NCBI GenBank assembly: GCA_002049455.2
Contig: KV918855.1
Span: 62,001 to 126,000, forward strand
DNA: 64,000 nucleotides
Source: Porphyra umbilicalis
Taxonomy: Eukaryota; Rhodophyta; Bangiophyceae; Bangiales; Bangiaceae
Reading direction: 5' to 3'
This document shows, piece by piece, positions 1 through 12,330 of the stretch; the stretch's first letter is position 1, and the number at the start of each line of letters is the position of its first letter. The notes below the pieces were generated by a model that worked only from the letters and a program-made list of their open reading frames with translations, did no database searches and was not told where the DNA came from. The translations under genes and the position numbers were made by a program.

Positions 1-1340
1 ATACAACTCCTATATTTCTCAGTACTTGACATTCAAATCTTATAGATTGTGCCCACCCCGTCGACGTCACGACCAGACCAGCGGTCGTCGTGTTCACGCG
101 GGCAGACAGCGACAGAAGATGACCTTGCCTCCAAAATTGCGATAAGTCGGTGACATCGCGAAACGCCGTGCTCCACTTTGCGCTCCGCTATTCTCTTTGA
201 GAGTGCAAAACATGAGTCTCTTGCACAGCGTGTTGTACGACTGCCTGGAACGCCCGACTCCCGCAAGGACGCCCGCTCGAGCAACGCGGCACTGGACTCA
301 CGAACGCTGTAGCTCTGCTTCCGCCGCGATTTCACCTCGTCGGATTCGGAGGCAGTCGTGAGGACGGCCCGCTCCAACCGAGGCCTGTGCAATTGGTATG
401 CTTTGGAACAGAATACCTATACTTTCAGAAGAGCAATTTGATTGGCCCAAACTGCTGCGCGGTGTGGCCAAACCACGTGCGACTGGTAGCCAATGACACG
501 GCCTTTTGGTTTCACACCAGGTTTCCGATAACGAAACGGCCGAGCCTGCAGAGGATCACACTGTGTCTTTCGAAACGGCCACCTCGACACGAAGGACTCC
601 CGGGTAGAACTGCGGACCACTCCGTCCGCGCAAAACGGCCATCCGAAGCCCATCCAAAGCCCAGCGATATCCGATCCAAAATCTGTTGGATGGGCTTGGA
701 TGAGCAGGAGGAGACCATCCGTCAACAACCAAAGAGTGACGATGCAGCATCGAAGGTCCATCTAAACACCGTTTGAATGGGGATTCTGCCGGCCGTGCAT
801 AAAGTCCGGTTGTACCGGATGTCGGTATTTGCCAAAGCGTATGTTGAGCAATCTACAACTCCTGCATAGCGATCATCCGCTGGGACGTGCTTAGGGGTAA
901 TCCGATGATTTGTTGTCCCTTCCAGCTCGCGCCCTAGGGCACGGGTCATCGAGCGACAGGGCACATGGTTGCTCCCATCTTCTGCGGAGCACTCTTCGTC
1001 GGAGAAGGAGGAGCTCATCCGCCGACACCGGGGCCGGGACCGTCTTGTGGTCCCGATAGCTGTCTCTTTGAGATACAGTTGATCGTGTGAGGGGCTCATC
1101 ACAGCTTTTAACGACTTCCGAAGGTCGGCAGACAAGGCCCCTGCGTCCAGAGTCCCCGGGAGGGCCCGATCATTACCTCCCAGATGAGGCGCTCCGCGTA
1201 GACCAGCGGGTCTCGCCGGCCTGACCCGTCCATCACATGAAGCCAACGGCAGAGGGGGAGTCGGTTGGTTCCGCTCGCCGAGCGGCCGAGGAGGTGGAAG
1301 GTGAAATACAATTTCGGCTCCGTCCTCCACACCTGGAGGG
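1..1340. other. No recognisable gene
   Basis: Mixed-composition sequence with only short open frames on both strands, none with a recognisable domain. I see no RNA gene and no clear transposon boundary. Confidence 0.5.
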
Positions 1341-1341
1341 G

Positions 1342-1565
1342 AAGAAGACGGGAATGCTCTTTCGTAAACGCCTCCTTCACCATTGGGGGGGATAGACGGG
1401 AATGCCCTTCCGTCCGAACCCCCCTGACGTTGAGGGGGGAGAGATAGTATTGCCCGCTCATCCGAACCCCCCTGAACTTAGGGGGGGGAAGAAGGGAATG
1501 CCCTTTCATCCAACCCCCCCTGACCTTGAGGGGAAAGAGACAAGAATCCCCTTCCGCCTATACCC
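1342..1565. repeat. 48-bp tandem repeat, about 4.5 units
   Basis: A unit with the core GGGAATGCCCTTTC, then a CCGAACCCCCCTGA-type stretch and a run of G, recurs at 1350, 1398, 1446, 1494 and 1542, exactly 48 bp apart with drift between units. Because 48 is a multiple of 3, frames through it read as a 16-residue Pro-rich repeat on the plus strand. That is a consequence of the period and does not show that it is translated. Confidence 0.8.
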
Positions 1566-1569
1566 GCAT

Positions 1570-4500
1570 CCCCCAACCCGCCGCGCTCTGACGCGGTCGA
1601 GCCGGCTCTATGCTCCGTCCATAGAGGGATTCCTCTGGGGTGTCACGCGCCTGAACTATCGCTGGCTCCGTCACGATCACCCCGCGAGGAGTTTTAGGCG
1701 GCCTCGGCGCCGAACCCCGCCACCCCTGGCACATCCATGATAAAATTATTCTATCCTCCTTCCGGAAAATCATTCTTCACCGAAAACCACAGCAGCTGAA
1801 TTACACCCAAGTGTGAAACAAAGACACGGCGAAAAACAACCGTCACAATGAACACAGGGTAGGCCCGACTGATCAGAAAGGACCGAACCCTGTCCCCAGC
1901 TGATTCATCAAATGTAGTGGTTTCTGCCCGCAAAGCCGACAAAGCATGACCCCGTCAGAATACCCGGCACAGGATGCGGAGAGACACAAAGGAGAAAAAA
2001 CACAAACGCCTGAATCACAGGGCGCGCAACACACCAGAACGCCGGAACTAACGCAAACTCAACGCTGATTTGTTCATTGAAGCAGGTCGATCCCAGCACT
2101 CACAGTCATGTACCCTCGGAAGAAGCGAAACGCGCACACGAGCCCTGCCCACGATGCGGTCATGGGGGGACCGGTGCCCAGAGAGCCACGGTCCTGGAAC
2201 AGGAGCCTCCGGTGGCCCCTGCCACGGATCAAGTGACACTCTTCCGCTGGAAGAGGTATCTGGCCCATAGAAGTTTGGGTCAGCCTTAACTTGAAAGTTC
2301 ATCTAAATGCCAAAGGACTGAGCCCCAGGATGTTCGAATTCTCCGATGGAAGTCGTTGGGATATATCTTCAATAACCGAGATTTGATCTCGGTTCCGGGT
2401 CCTGCGCCGAGTGGGGAAGCTTTGGAAAGCTTCCCGGCCCCTCCAGGGGGGCCAGATGAAAGAGGGGCCGGCGCCCCTTCCGTCTGTGTCAGGCCCTGCT
2501 GGGAGGCCCGATCAGGAGATGGTCCTTCGTTCACCCCCCAGGAAGAGGTGGTACGGGTGAGGTTGGGGGCCACTCCGGGCACCCACCCGAGGGGACGCCA
2601 CACGTCACCCCCTTGTGGGGAACGCTACGTGGAAGCTCGCGACCCTCCCCCTCCGGCCGCGGCCGGAGGGTCGTGTCATTCGAGTCCAGGGGGATTCCTC
2701 CGCAGAACTCGGCTTCTGATTTGGCTCATGGATTTTTATGTAATCGAGTTGGACGACATCGGCCGGTGCCTTCGAGCAGCCGACAGATTTGGGCTGAGGC
2801 TGTCTTACGCTCATCTTCCATCTGTGCCACTGGCGACGTTGGCCCCGACGCTGTTTCTCGGCCGCTTTGGCCACGTACGATGTGCGCCGGGCGGCCTCGT
2901 CGCCGCTGCCAGCCTCATTCCGACCCATCGAAGGAGCAGCCGTGGCTGTCTGCGATGCGCGTGACGCTGTAGCTGGTGTGAATCCACGCCATTATCGTGC
3001 AGCTTTTGTCGGAGGGGGTAGCCGCGCGTCACTGCTACGACTCTCTGACGATGAAAGTCGAGGTCATACAAACCTGTGCGGCGGGAGGTTATCGCGAGGC
3101 CTCATTTGGCGGCGCAAGTGAAGCCTGCAGCGGCAACGCTGGCGGACGGGCAGACGTACAACTGGGCGACGGCAGGGGCGGCGGCGCCCGCGGCGGAGTC
3201 GGCGGCGGCGGCAAGGACGAAGGCGGAGGTTGCGTTGGTAGCGGCTGTGACGACACTTGCGGGAGCTGCCGCGCAAGCGCAATCTTTTCCTGCACCGCTT
3301 GTGGGGTGCCGCGCGCAGTTGCGGGCTACGGCTTCCTGCATGAAAACCGCCGCCGCGCAGTAACTTCCCCCTATGGGCTTTCATGAATAATTGGAAACTC
3401 TGATATAATGGATAGATATACTCGGATATACTCATATTCTAAAGAATCGAGCCCCATTCTTCAAACTCTTCTGTGAATGGTATCGCCATTTAATGGCTCC
3501 AAAGTGGATGTAGGCAAGTCCAATGACTCAGCATAAGTGGGATACAGGCATCCAACTACCTCAGAAGGCTTCACTTGCCAAGCGTCTCACTGCGCTTGTG
3601 GCACGGACAAAGGACGGGAGTACATGTTCAAAAAGTGCTGAGCAGAAGTGAGAATACTCAGGGCCAATCTTCGATCGTAAACAGTTGTTACAAACGTCGC
3701 GCGCGGTCGCTCATGCAAGGCGCACAAACATCTGAACGAGAATCCAAACAAAAAGCTAACCGAGATACCAAGATGGACCCTAAAGCCAAAGCTCCTCGCC
3801 TGACATTGACTTTTGCAGGCTTACTGCTGGTCATGGTGGCGTGCGCCGCGTTCACATCTCGCGCCACATTCCGCTCTTTGTTTTCTCTTGGTAACGCGCC
3901 TTGAAAGGACATCCTGTCGGATTGACATGATCAATATTCGGATATATTCTGAATAAGATCCGCATTCTCATTGATACTCTTCTTGTATTGGCAGCGGATA
4001 TGTATCTTATCCGTTTTCAGTAAGTTGCGGCAAAATTCTTATCTGATTAAAAAAATGCGGGTGTTGAGTATATCTGAGTGGTCACAAAGCGGATTCCTGA
4101 GCCCCTGTTTCCCCCCCTCATTTCCCTTCGCCCCATTCCCATGGACCACGCAGCGCTCGGCAACATTCGTAGATATGGCGAAAGGCTGACGGCGGCAGGC
4201 GTCCTGCGTCTTCGACGCGGCTTCGCAATCAGCGGCAGCCAAGCTGCCGGCGGCGCTTACTCTTGCAGCAACGCCGCCAGCTGCTGCGCAAGCCGACCCC
4301 GCCCCTGTCCTCGCGCCTGCCGCCGGCGTTGCCGTCGCGGCCGCCGCCATCGTGCCCGGTGCGCCCGGCAGTGTCGACGGTGGGGTCGCGTGGGCTCACT
4401 CGCCGTCGCCGTCTGCAGCTGCGGATCTACAGCTCTGTGCAACCTGTGGAATTTCTGCCACGACGGTGCCTTCTGTCACTGGGCTGGAGGATTCGGGCCG

Positions 4501-4884
4501 GCGGAAGCTGACAGTGCGTTTGGAGGCTCGCGCGTTTGTCTGTACGCGGCATGCCCCCGAGGCCGACGGCCCGTGACAGAGCGGGGACAGGCCGGGCAGG
4601 AACTGCAGGAATTGTCGTGGGCGCTTTTTCGCAGGACACTGCACGTCGGGGGCATCTCATCCCCCCTTACCGTGGGACACTCACTCGGCCGCCTGGTACC
4701 CTTACGGAACCGTCCTGGTCGGCGCACTTCTCGTCCTCCCCGCCCCTCGCATGTCGGTGGCAAGTCCGAGGCTCCCTCTTGCCACCGCGGACGCAAACAA
4801 AATTGACCGTGGAACGACGGAAAAGCCGCGGCGTGGCGTCACCCGGCGTCAAACGGCGTCACAGCCGGGCACCGCTAGCTGGCC
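1570..4884. other. No firm gene; palindromes and Ala-rich stretches
   Basis: I recognise no gene here. A 22-bp inverted repeat with 10-bp arms lies at 2414-2435 and a perfect 20-bp palindrome centred on CCGGCCGCGGCCGG at 2650-2669. Around 3100-3363 and 4180-4576 the plus strand reads as Ala-rich peptide. The sequence between them (3370-4100) is more AT-rich and holds nothing I can name. Confidence 0.5.
4180..4576 (+). other. Possible coding remnant with a CxxC...CxxH motif
   Basis: One plus-strand frame reads as an Ala-rich segment, then CATCG, about 25 residues later VCTRH, and ends at a stop at about 4576. The spacing of CxxC and CxxH could be a small zinc-binding fold, but there is no clear start codon and no family match. 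Ala-rich frames arise readily from GC-rich sequence in this window, so this is only a candidate. Confidence 0.15.
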
Positions 4885-5112
4885 TGATGAGGACCACGCC
4901 TCATATTTTTCCCCGGGTGCCCATTGGCAACACGCCGTCGCCCCTATATGAGCACGGCCCAGGGCAAATCCCGACCGACCCATCATACCGGTCGATCGCC
5001 TCTTCAAACTCGCCGCCCCCTTGACACGCTGTCCTGGGAGGTCCCTCAAATCTACTCTCACGCAAGGACCCCCGCGGGGTCAGCCTACGCCGTAAAGACT
5101 GGCGGCTCGACA
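4885..5112 (-). repeat. 3' LTR of the Copia element
   Basis: 228 bp, the partner of the repeat at 9487-9714. The polyprotein ends at about 5170, just inside this repeat on the minus strand. Confidence 0.9.
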
Positions 5113-5167
5113 CCCCCCCACGGCCAAGGCACACCCACGACGTATGGGAACACAGCCTGGGCGCAGC

Positions 5168-6620
5168 GCTCTCTACTCTTGCACCACCTGCACCCCCAGC
5201 GTCTCGCGGAACTTGAGGAAGGCGGGTTCGTCCAAGGCCTTAGTCAAGCCATCGGCAAGCATCTCCTGCGTCGGCGCATACTCCAGGAAGACCTCGCCCC
5301 GCGCGACATTGTCTCTCACCAGGCGGAACCGCACGTCCACATGTTTTATCTTGGTTCAGAAGAGCTTGTTGGATGCCAAGGCCATGCAGGCCTGGTGATC
5401 GTCCATGATGGTGACCGGGCTGGAGTCCTACCCCATAAACCCGACCAGCAGCCTCAACCAGAGGCTGTTCTTGACGCCTTTCGGCGCAACCACGTATTCA
5501 GCCTCCATGGTAGACGAGGTGACCGAGCCCTGTAGGCGGCTGCGCCAGGAAAGTGGCCCGCCGTGCAGGGTGGAGACAATTACAGTGGTAGACTTGAACG
5601 TACCCTCGTGGCCCGCCCAGTCCGAGTCCGCCCATCCAGCCAGCCGCTTGGCCCGCCCATAGACCAGGCTAATGTCCTTGGTGCCCTTTAGGTAGCGTAC
5701 CACCGCCTTGGCGGCCGCCATGTCCCCTTCCGTGGGGATTGTAATCCGCCTTGCCAGCCGACCCACGGAAAACGCAATGCCGGGCCGGGTCTGGTTGGCC
5801 AAGAAGAGGAGCGACGCCACAAGCTCGGCGTACCGGTTGGGCTACTCCAGCCTCTCACCGTCCCCGAGCACCAGCCCGTGCACCATTGGGGTGCTGTTGG
5901 GCTTGCAGTCCTTCATGCCGAATTCGGCCAAGATGCCCACCTTGTGGCGCGGGCTCCTCAGCGACACGCTGCCCGCCGCACGTTCCCACTTGACCGCCAT
6001 GCCCAAGTAGTCGCTGACCTGCCCCAGGTCTCGGATGTCACACACCGCAGCGATCACGGCCTTCACCTTCACCACCGTCGCCAAGTTCCTGCCCGTGATG
6101 ACGATTTCGTCGACGTGCGCCTCCAAAATGACGTTGTGCCCGTCCACCGTGATGAGGTAAACGCACGGGTCAGCGTCCGACTGAATGGCCCCCATCCCCG
6201 AGAGGGCGTCGTGCAGGTGGGTCCTTTAGAGGCTCACGGCCTTTTTGGTGCCGTACATCGCCTTGAGCATTACGCCCGCCTTCCCAGCGTCGGTGAACTC
6301 GTCGGGGATGATCAAGTAGACGGCCACGTCCATTGGTGCGTTGAGGTAGGCCGTCCGCATGGCCACGTGGTGGGCGTGCCACCAACGCGTAGCCGCCGTG
6401 ACCAGCAAGGCACGGGTGGTGGGGGCCGAAGGGAAAGAGTCCCACGTCTCGTGATAGGCCCTCCCCGGCCGCAGCCCGCAGCCCAGCGCGAACAACTGCG
6501 CCTTGTACCAGTCCAGGGTCCCGTCCTGGTTAAACTTGTACTCCAGGATGACCTTGGTCCGCAACGCCCGGCGCCCGCTCGGCTTGTCGGCCACGCACCT
6601 CGCTGCGGTCATCGACTACT
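5168..6620 (-). mobile_element. Copia reverse transcriptase and RNase H region
   Basis: The reverse transcriptase is recognised by TAYLNAPMDVAVYL near 6320-6350 and the segment around HVDEIVITG near 6100-6115. RNase H is seen as GWADSDWAGH near 5610-5640 and STMEAEYVV near 5490-5515. The polyprotein C-terminus near 5170-5340 reads ADGLTKAL, typical of Copia ends. Part of a broken element. Confidence 0.85.
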
Positions 6621-8390
6621 TCCCCGCCTCGAGGGCCGCCTTCAATTGCGGCCGGTCCAGTCGGGTACGCGCCTCTTGCACGTCCTTGGGCGGCGGGGGA
6701 AGCTGGTCACGGTGGACCACGTGGCCCCCCTCGACCGCTGTGGCTTTGGTCGCCACGTTGGCGCCACCCCCCCAGTACCGGGGGGGCATCCGGTCCTTCA
6801 CCGGGTAGCGCCGCACCTCCTCCTCCTTGCTCCTCGCCTCTTCGTCGGAAGGGGGGAGGACAATCCGTCGGGCCGCGGCGATGGCGTCCTCGATGGGGCC
6901 GGGTGCCACTGCAGTCGGACCAGTACCCGAGAATGATGGCGTCAGTGCCGGTGACGTGCCCGGCGTGGGGGCAGGGGTGCCCCCGGCCGCAGGCTCACGC
7001 TTGTCGCCCGGTTCCCTCATCGCCTTTTGCCAGTGCACGCCTCTGGGGGGGGGGGGTGTCATGGCCGCTCCGTCAGTCACGTCAATGGCAATGTAACGCC
7101 TTACCACCACCGTGTTGTCGGTCAGGTTCATCACCCGGTAGCCCACGCTTTTCGCCCCGTACCCGACCATGAACCCTTTCATGGTCTTAGCGTTCATCTC
7201 AAGCTGCTGCTTGTCGGGCAGCAACGCGTAGGCCTTGGAGCCCCACACGCGAGACCCCGACTTGTCCGGCTTTTCGCCGGTGAAGACCTCCCAGGGCTTC
7301 ACGTCGCGCCCCGCGTGGGGCGACCGGTTCCGCACGAAGACGGCAGCAGCCAGCGCCTCCGCCCAGAGCTCCTGTCCCACACCTGCATCCGCCAACGCGG
7401 ACCGGACCATCTCCTTGAGTGTTGGGTTGACCCGCTCGGCCGCCCCGTTACTCTGCGACGAGTACGGCGGGGTCACCTCGTAGTCGATTCCCGCCGACGA
7501 GTACCAGTCGGGCATCTCTCTGGTCACGTACTCCTTTGTCCCGCTGAACCTGATCAGCTTGGCCTTGTCGCCGCAAATCCGCTTCGGCATGGGGATCTTC
7601 GCCCGCAGGACCGCGCCGACGCGGCTCTGAGCCTCGATGGGGACGGCCAACAGCAGCTTGGTCTTGTCGTCAAGGAGTGTGACGAAGACGAGCGCCCCCC
7701 CCAACGAGAGGGTGAAGGGCCCGCTGGTGTCCGAGTGCATGAGGGTCATGCAGGGGGCAGTGGTGGTATACGCCGTGTGCGGCGCCCTGGTCAGCTTGCC
7801 CTGTGCGCAGGGGTGGCATATGTCCCCCACCACCCGATCTGGGACAACCTCCGACGGTGGTAGCCCCCGCACAATCTTGGCCGCCTTGGCCAGGTTCTTG
7901 AAGCCCAGGTAATGAAACCGGCGGTGCCAGACCACCGGTACCCCCGGCACAACCACCGTGAAAACCATTGCCTCGGGTGAGCTGCCCCCCACTGCCGAGC
8001 ATGTATTGCCCGCGCAGGTTCAGCGTGCCTATCGCACCCGCCCGTGCGAGCACGCCCGCTCTGCGGACAATGTCCGCATCTTGAAGAGATAGAGCCGGCC
8101 GCCGAGGAAGGTGACTGCGCCTCCCATCTTGTCAACCGTCGCCACGGATAGCAGGTTCTTCTGCAGCTCGCGAACACACAGGGCGTTTTCCAAGGTGATC
8201 GTCTTCGCCTGGTTGTCCCCGTTCATCTTGATCGCGGCCGTTCCCTCCTCCACCACCGCCGCCGTGCCCCCAGACGCAAGGGTGATGCCCGGCCCGTGCT
8301 TCTCCTCGCCCAGCACGTACGCCCCGCGACCAGTCGCCATGTGGTTGGTGGCCCCGAAGTCAACAAGCCATGCGTTGGCGATTTTGTCCA
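6620..8390 (-). mobile_element. Copia protease and integrase region
   Basis: The aspartic protease signature is seen as WLVDFGATNHMATG near 8350-8390. Downstream come the GAG-pre-integrase segment (WHRRFHYLGFKNL, about 7900-7950) and the integrase core, with HSDTSGPF near 7735 and YSSQSNGAAERVN near 7430-7470. Protease before integrase before reverse transcriptase is diagnostic of Copia. Part of a broken element. Confidence 0.85.
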
Positions 8391-9447
8391 GGGACCGAGC
8401 CACGTCCGCGCCAGGGGGGGCGTGTGCCGCAAAGCCCATACGGTCCCGCCCGGTGACTTGTCCCTTGTTCCTGTCCCCACCCGGCTTGGCGTCGACAGCC
8501 TTTCGGGTCCGGCACTCATTGATGCAGTGCCCCGGCTTCTTGCAGTAGAAGCACCTACACGTTTGCTTGCCCCTCCCCGTCATTGGCGGCCCGGGGTTGG
8601 CGCCCGACGTGAACGCCTGGCCCGTCGCGGGTGCCCCTCCGCCTTCGTTGTCGTCAATTCGCTTCTCGACATTGAGCAGCTTAGCCGTCTCGGCGGGTAG
8701 ACGGAGCGGCGCCGGCAGGTTTTGCAGCACCATCTTGATCATGCAGTAGCCGGCCGGCAGGCCCCGCAACACGTGGAGGACCGTGGAATGCTCACTCACC
8801 ACAAAACCCGCCGTTGCAAGGGAGTTGCGTAGGACCTTGGCCTGCCCAACAAGCGTGATGATCGTCTTCCCGCCGCCTACCTTGAGGACCTCCAGCTCCT
8901 GTTTCATCTCAGCCCGGCAGGAGGTCGTGTCGTCCTCAAAGAGGACGCAGAGGTTGTCCCACGCTTCCGCGGCGTTGAGGCAGTCCTCCACAAGGTTCAA
9001 CAAAAGTGGCTTGACGACCAGCGTAATATTCGACAAGGCCACCTCGTTCTTCCGGTCTCAAGCGGACGCCGCCTTGGTCTGCTCGTCAGCTCTCGCGGTC
9101 GCGGCCACCGTCGCCGCATCTCGCACCGGGGCCGGCGTGACGAGCGGGCGCGGCTCCACCACCGGCGACCAAACGCCGCGGTTCTTGAGGCAAGCCTTGC
9201 AATACGTGGCCCACGTCCGGTAGTTCTCGTCGAGCTTGTCAAACCGAAGAAGCAGGCCCCGGGACGACTCGCCGTCCATCTCTTTTGGCCCCGGGAGGGG
9301 TACGAGTCGGGATGCACCGCCGCCATGCCGCTGAGCAGCAGCGGCCACAGGTCCCCTGTCCGTCCCGGGGGGGGGTTCCGGTCCCGCCTTGGGTGCACTC
9401 GCGCCCACGCCCGTGGGTGAAGTCCCGCACGGGGGTTGAGCAGACAA
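8390..9447 (-). mobile_element. Copia gag region
   Basis: The N-terminal part contains FDKLDENYRTW, the start of the Copia-type Gag domain. The C-terminal part has a CCHC zinc knuckle, CFYCKKPGHCINEC, near 8515-8560, which binds nucleic acid in this family. Part of a broken element. Confidence 0.8.
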
Positions 9448-9486
9448 GTGACCTCAGGCGTGCCAGCGCGAGCGCTGACCAAAATC

Positions 9487-9714
9487 TGATGAGGAACACG
9501 CGTTTTATTTTCCCCGGGGTGCCCACCGGCACAACGCCGTCACCCCTATATGGGCACGGCCCAGGGCAAATCCCGACCGACCCACCATACCGGTCGATCG
9601 CCTCTTCAAACTCGCCGCCCCCTTGACACTCTGTCCTCGGGGGCCCCTCAAATTTTCTATCACGCAAGTACTCCCGCGGGGTCAGCCTTGGCCGTAAAGC
9701 CTGGCGGCTCAACA
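9487..9714 (-). repeat. 5' LTR of the Copia element
   Basis: 228 bp, matching 4885-5112 at about 88% by eye and of equal length. It is the 5' LTR because the element reads on the minus strand. Just inside it the minus strand reads TTTTGGTCAGCGCTCGC, a possible tRNA primer-binding site judged only by position and the TGG start. Confidence 0.9.
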
Positions 9715-10380
9715 AGGCCCGCACTGCGGTTGCTGTCGCGGGGTTGGCCGCTGGGTCATCTGCGAAGCTGATTTACTCTCTGCGGTGCACAAGGCGATGC
9801 CAGGACGGTTAAAGCCCCGCTGCTTCGCCGTGGCGCCACCGGCTTGCGACTGCGCGCGATGCGCAGGGCCGCGGCGCTCCGAGGATGCGCCAGCCCAAAA
9901 CTGTCTCCCAAAAAACTTTAACGCGTGCACGGGGGCGCCTGACCCAGTCCGCTCGCGACCTTGGCGGCGGTAACAGGTCCCCCCTTTTGGGCTCCAGCGC
10001 CCCGTCTGTCGGCGAGCCGGTTGGGCCGAGCTTCTTCTCCGCGGTTTACCTTCCTGCTCTTTCGTTTCTATTCACCTCCTAAAGTCCTTTCTGTAGCGAT
10101 CTTCTTCCCAACTTAAACATTCCACCCCCCCACCCCCGCCTTCTCTTACATGGCAGCCTGACCCCTGACGCTGCCGTACCGACAGCGACGGCTGCCAGCC
10201 CCGCGAAACATGGTCGTTGAGGGCAATGAGACACCCCAATCTCGCATGGACGCTGCTGACAAAGTCGTCGAGAGCAACTGAGAAGAGAGCGGATCGTCCA
10301 CGTCCTTCATGAACTTCGGCACCAGACCAACCTCCTCGCGATATTCCGCCGCAAAGAAGCCATCTTGCTTCCAAGCAGTA
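9715..10380. other. No gene seen
   Basis: Unique sequence right of the Copia element with short open frames only. No domain, RNA or repeat is recognised. Confidence 0.5.
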
Positions 10381-11522
10381 TCACGAGTATGCTGTTGTGC
10401 GAATTGTAGGTCGCAGTTGTAGGCGCCGACGAAATGACCGTTCAGAAGAGCAGCATCTCAGTGGTATCGCCATGAGCGCTGATAAAAGTTTCTCTGCTTC
10501 GATACTCAGGAGGCACTGCAGGGGGACAAGAGACACTTTGGCAGGCATCTTCTGCTTCCCTTGCTGCACGAGCGGCAGGAGGCTCAACAACAACAGCAAA
10601 GGCAGAGCGCCCGGCCACACCGCCGGCCGCATCACCCCCTGAACCAGACGCCGTGTAGTACTAAGAGCCCGATGGAGCCGCGTCATCCGAGACTTGGCGC
10701 TCACCTCTGCCAGCCACGGCATTCTTGGTGGACGCGGGGGGGGGGCTGCAGCAGAGGGGGGGGTTGCAGCAGCATGGGGTCTCGTTGAAGAGGGAGGCGG
10801 CGCGACGGTCTTGCCAACATTCGCTGTGGTCAATCTCGCGGTTGGTGGCCTTGAGGAAGGCGATGGTGCATTGTCCATCGCCAATCTTACTGCCCCTGTC
10901 AAAGGAATTGCCATCGAAGGGGCACTGGTGGGAAGCGCTTTCTGAGACTCTGCCTCAGAGGGCTGGAAGATCTTGTCGCACGAGTGGACATTCAAAAATT
11001 GCATGATGCCGGCGGCGGCGCCAGATCACGCTGCTCTCTCGTCACCGTAGATCTTTTCAGTGCAGTCCCAACCGCCTGGAAGTCCAGTTCATGGTCCTGC
11101 GTGCTGCTGCGGCCGCCGCCCTGAGAGCCACCACGACCAAGTATATCGGACTGCGCCTCAGACGACAGTGCGTGGCACACCTCCGCGAGCTTCAGGGGAG
11201 AAGGCACGTCGTGCAGGGACTGGGTCACGTCATCTGAGCTTAATAGCGACTACCGCTCCTTCTTGGTCGATCTCATAACGAAGGAGACGCTTGCGTTAAT
11301 TTTCAGCGCTGAGTCCACGCCCTCCTGCGCCGGCACCTTGGCATCGTAGACTTCAATGATGTCGATGGTGTCCGGCTTGGGGGTGCGCACCTCGTCGAGG
11401 CGCAGGCCGTGCCGCCGTCGGCCCTCATAGACCTCGAAACGAAGCAGCTGTGTCGCTGCGGTGCCTTGTGGTGCAACGTGCGGAAACATCTGCTGGGAGT
11501 TGACCACAGGGGTTGTAAGCAT
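10381..11522 (-). pseudogene. Unrecognised protein-like region, interrupted
   Basis: The minus strand from an ATG at 11522 reads as an ordinary mixed-composition protein (LLRFEVYEGRRRHGLRLDEV, then PDTIDIIEVYDAKV), unlike the low-complexity frames around it. A TAG at 11250-11252 interrupts it, and the same frame then continues to a stop at 10992. An overlapping frame from an ATG at 11004 runs 207 codons to 10381; its first half is Ser/Pro/Ala-rich and then becomes Leu-rich. I do not recognise the family. It could be a decayed host gene or a gene with unseen introns. The changing frames and the internal stop favour decay. Confidence 0.35.
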
Positions 11523-12330
11523 GAATATTCAATATCCGCGGCAACTGTAATTGCAAACAGAACGACTACATCCGACATCATGCTGCCCGAGCAGCTTGGC
11601 ATATTGTCATTGTGGCGTCCAGAGCTTTCTATAGGTGGTATTTTTTTCTTCAATGGACAATCATCGACGAATATTCTGCGACATATTCCGAATGACAGTT
11701 GTTCCACAAAAAACCTAGCACTCAGGCCTTGTCTAGACGGCGCGTGCATGGCGTAAACAGACAAGTGCTAGCCAATCAGAACGCACAGCTTCAATCATAC
11801 GCGAATCACGCGCGCCATATTCGTCCTTCGCGGACGCATCGGATATTATGGCACACGAAGATGTTACGAGCCAAAATGTGCCATTTCGTCCCTCTTGGGC
11901 CGAACACGTTCACGTGTACGAGATATTTTTTTATACCTCGCGCACGTGAACGTGCTCGAAAGTCAACTTGAGCCTCCAGTTGCGATCTTTTCCGCACTTC
12001 TGATCGGTCGAAGTGCTGCCTTCCCCACGGTGAGTTTCTGCCTATGCGAGCTTGATCTGATCTACTCGTATTGGCAGCCGCTTCTTGAGCACGTCTTGTT
12101 CATACACGCCGTGTTGCCGTGAAGACAGCAGTGCTCGTTTCACGCCCGTTTCGCGGAGTTGTGTTGCAGTTTATGCCCAATCACGTGCACGACGGCCAGC
12201 CGTCTAGACGAGGCCTCAGCCGAGATCAATAGTACCACCCATGTGTTCCTCGTTTCGCGTAGACGTGGCTGAGAACCAGTCACGTGCCAACGAACAATTC
12301 TCAAAGGCGCTTTTCTGCTCAAAGACTTCG
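11523..12330. other. AT-richer spacer with a strong hairpin
   Basis: No gene is recognised. The segment holds the long hairpin listed separately and then runs into the foldback element. Confidence 0.5.
11901..11958. repeat. Hairpin with about 21-bp arms and AT-rich loop
   Basis: The arm beginning CGAACACGTTCACGTG at 11901 is mirrored by the arm ending CACGTGAACGTGCTCG at 11958, with two or three mismatches. The loop is about 15 bases, nearly all A and T. Each arm contains CACGTG. It could be a transposon end remnant, a small-RNA precursor or a paired regulatory site. Confidence 0.75.

Larger units (their letters stand above)
4885..9714 (-). mobile_element. Broken Ty1/Copia LTR retrotransposon
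   Basis: A 4.83-kb element on the minus strand, bounded by two 228-bp direct repeats (4885-5112 and 9487-9714) that begin TGATGAGG and end with CA. The flanks read TGGCC on the left and AGGCC on the right, consistent with a slightly altered 5-bp target duplication. The internal order is gag, protease, integrase, reverse transcriptase, RNase H, which is the Copia order. The coding region is broken at roughly five places. LTR divergence of about 12% (counted by eye) makes this an old insertion, clearly older than the Gypsy element downstream. Confidence 0.93.

Noticed and set aside
5878-7863. Plus-strand genes across the Copia element
   Set aside because: They are complementary-strand readings of the integrase and reverse transcriptase regions.
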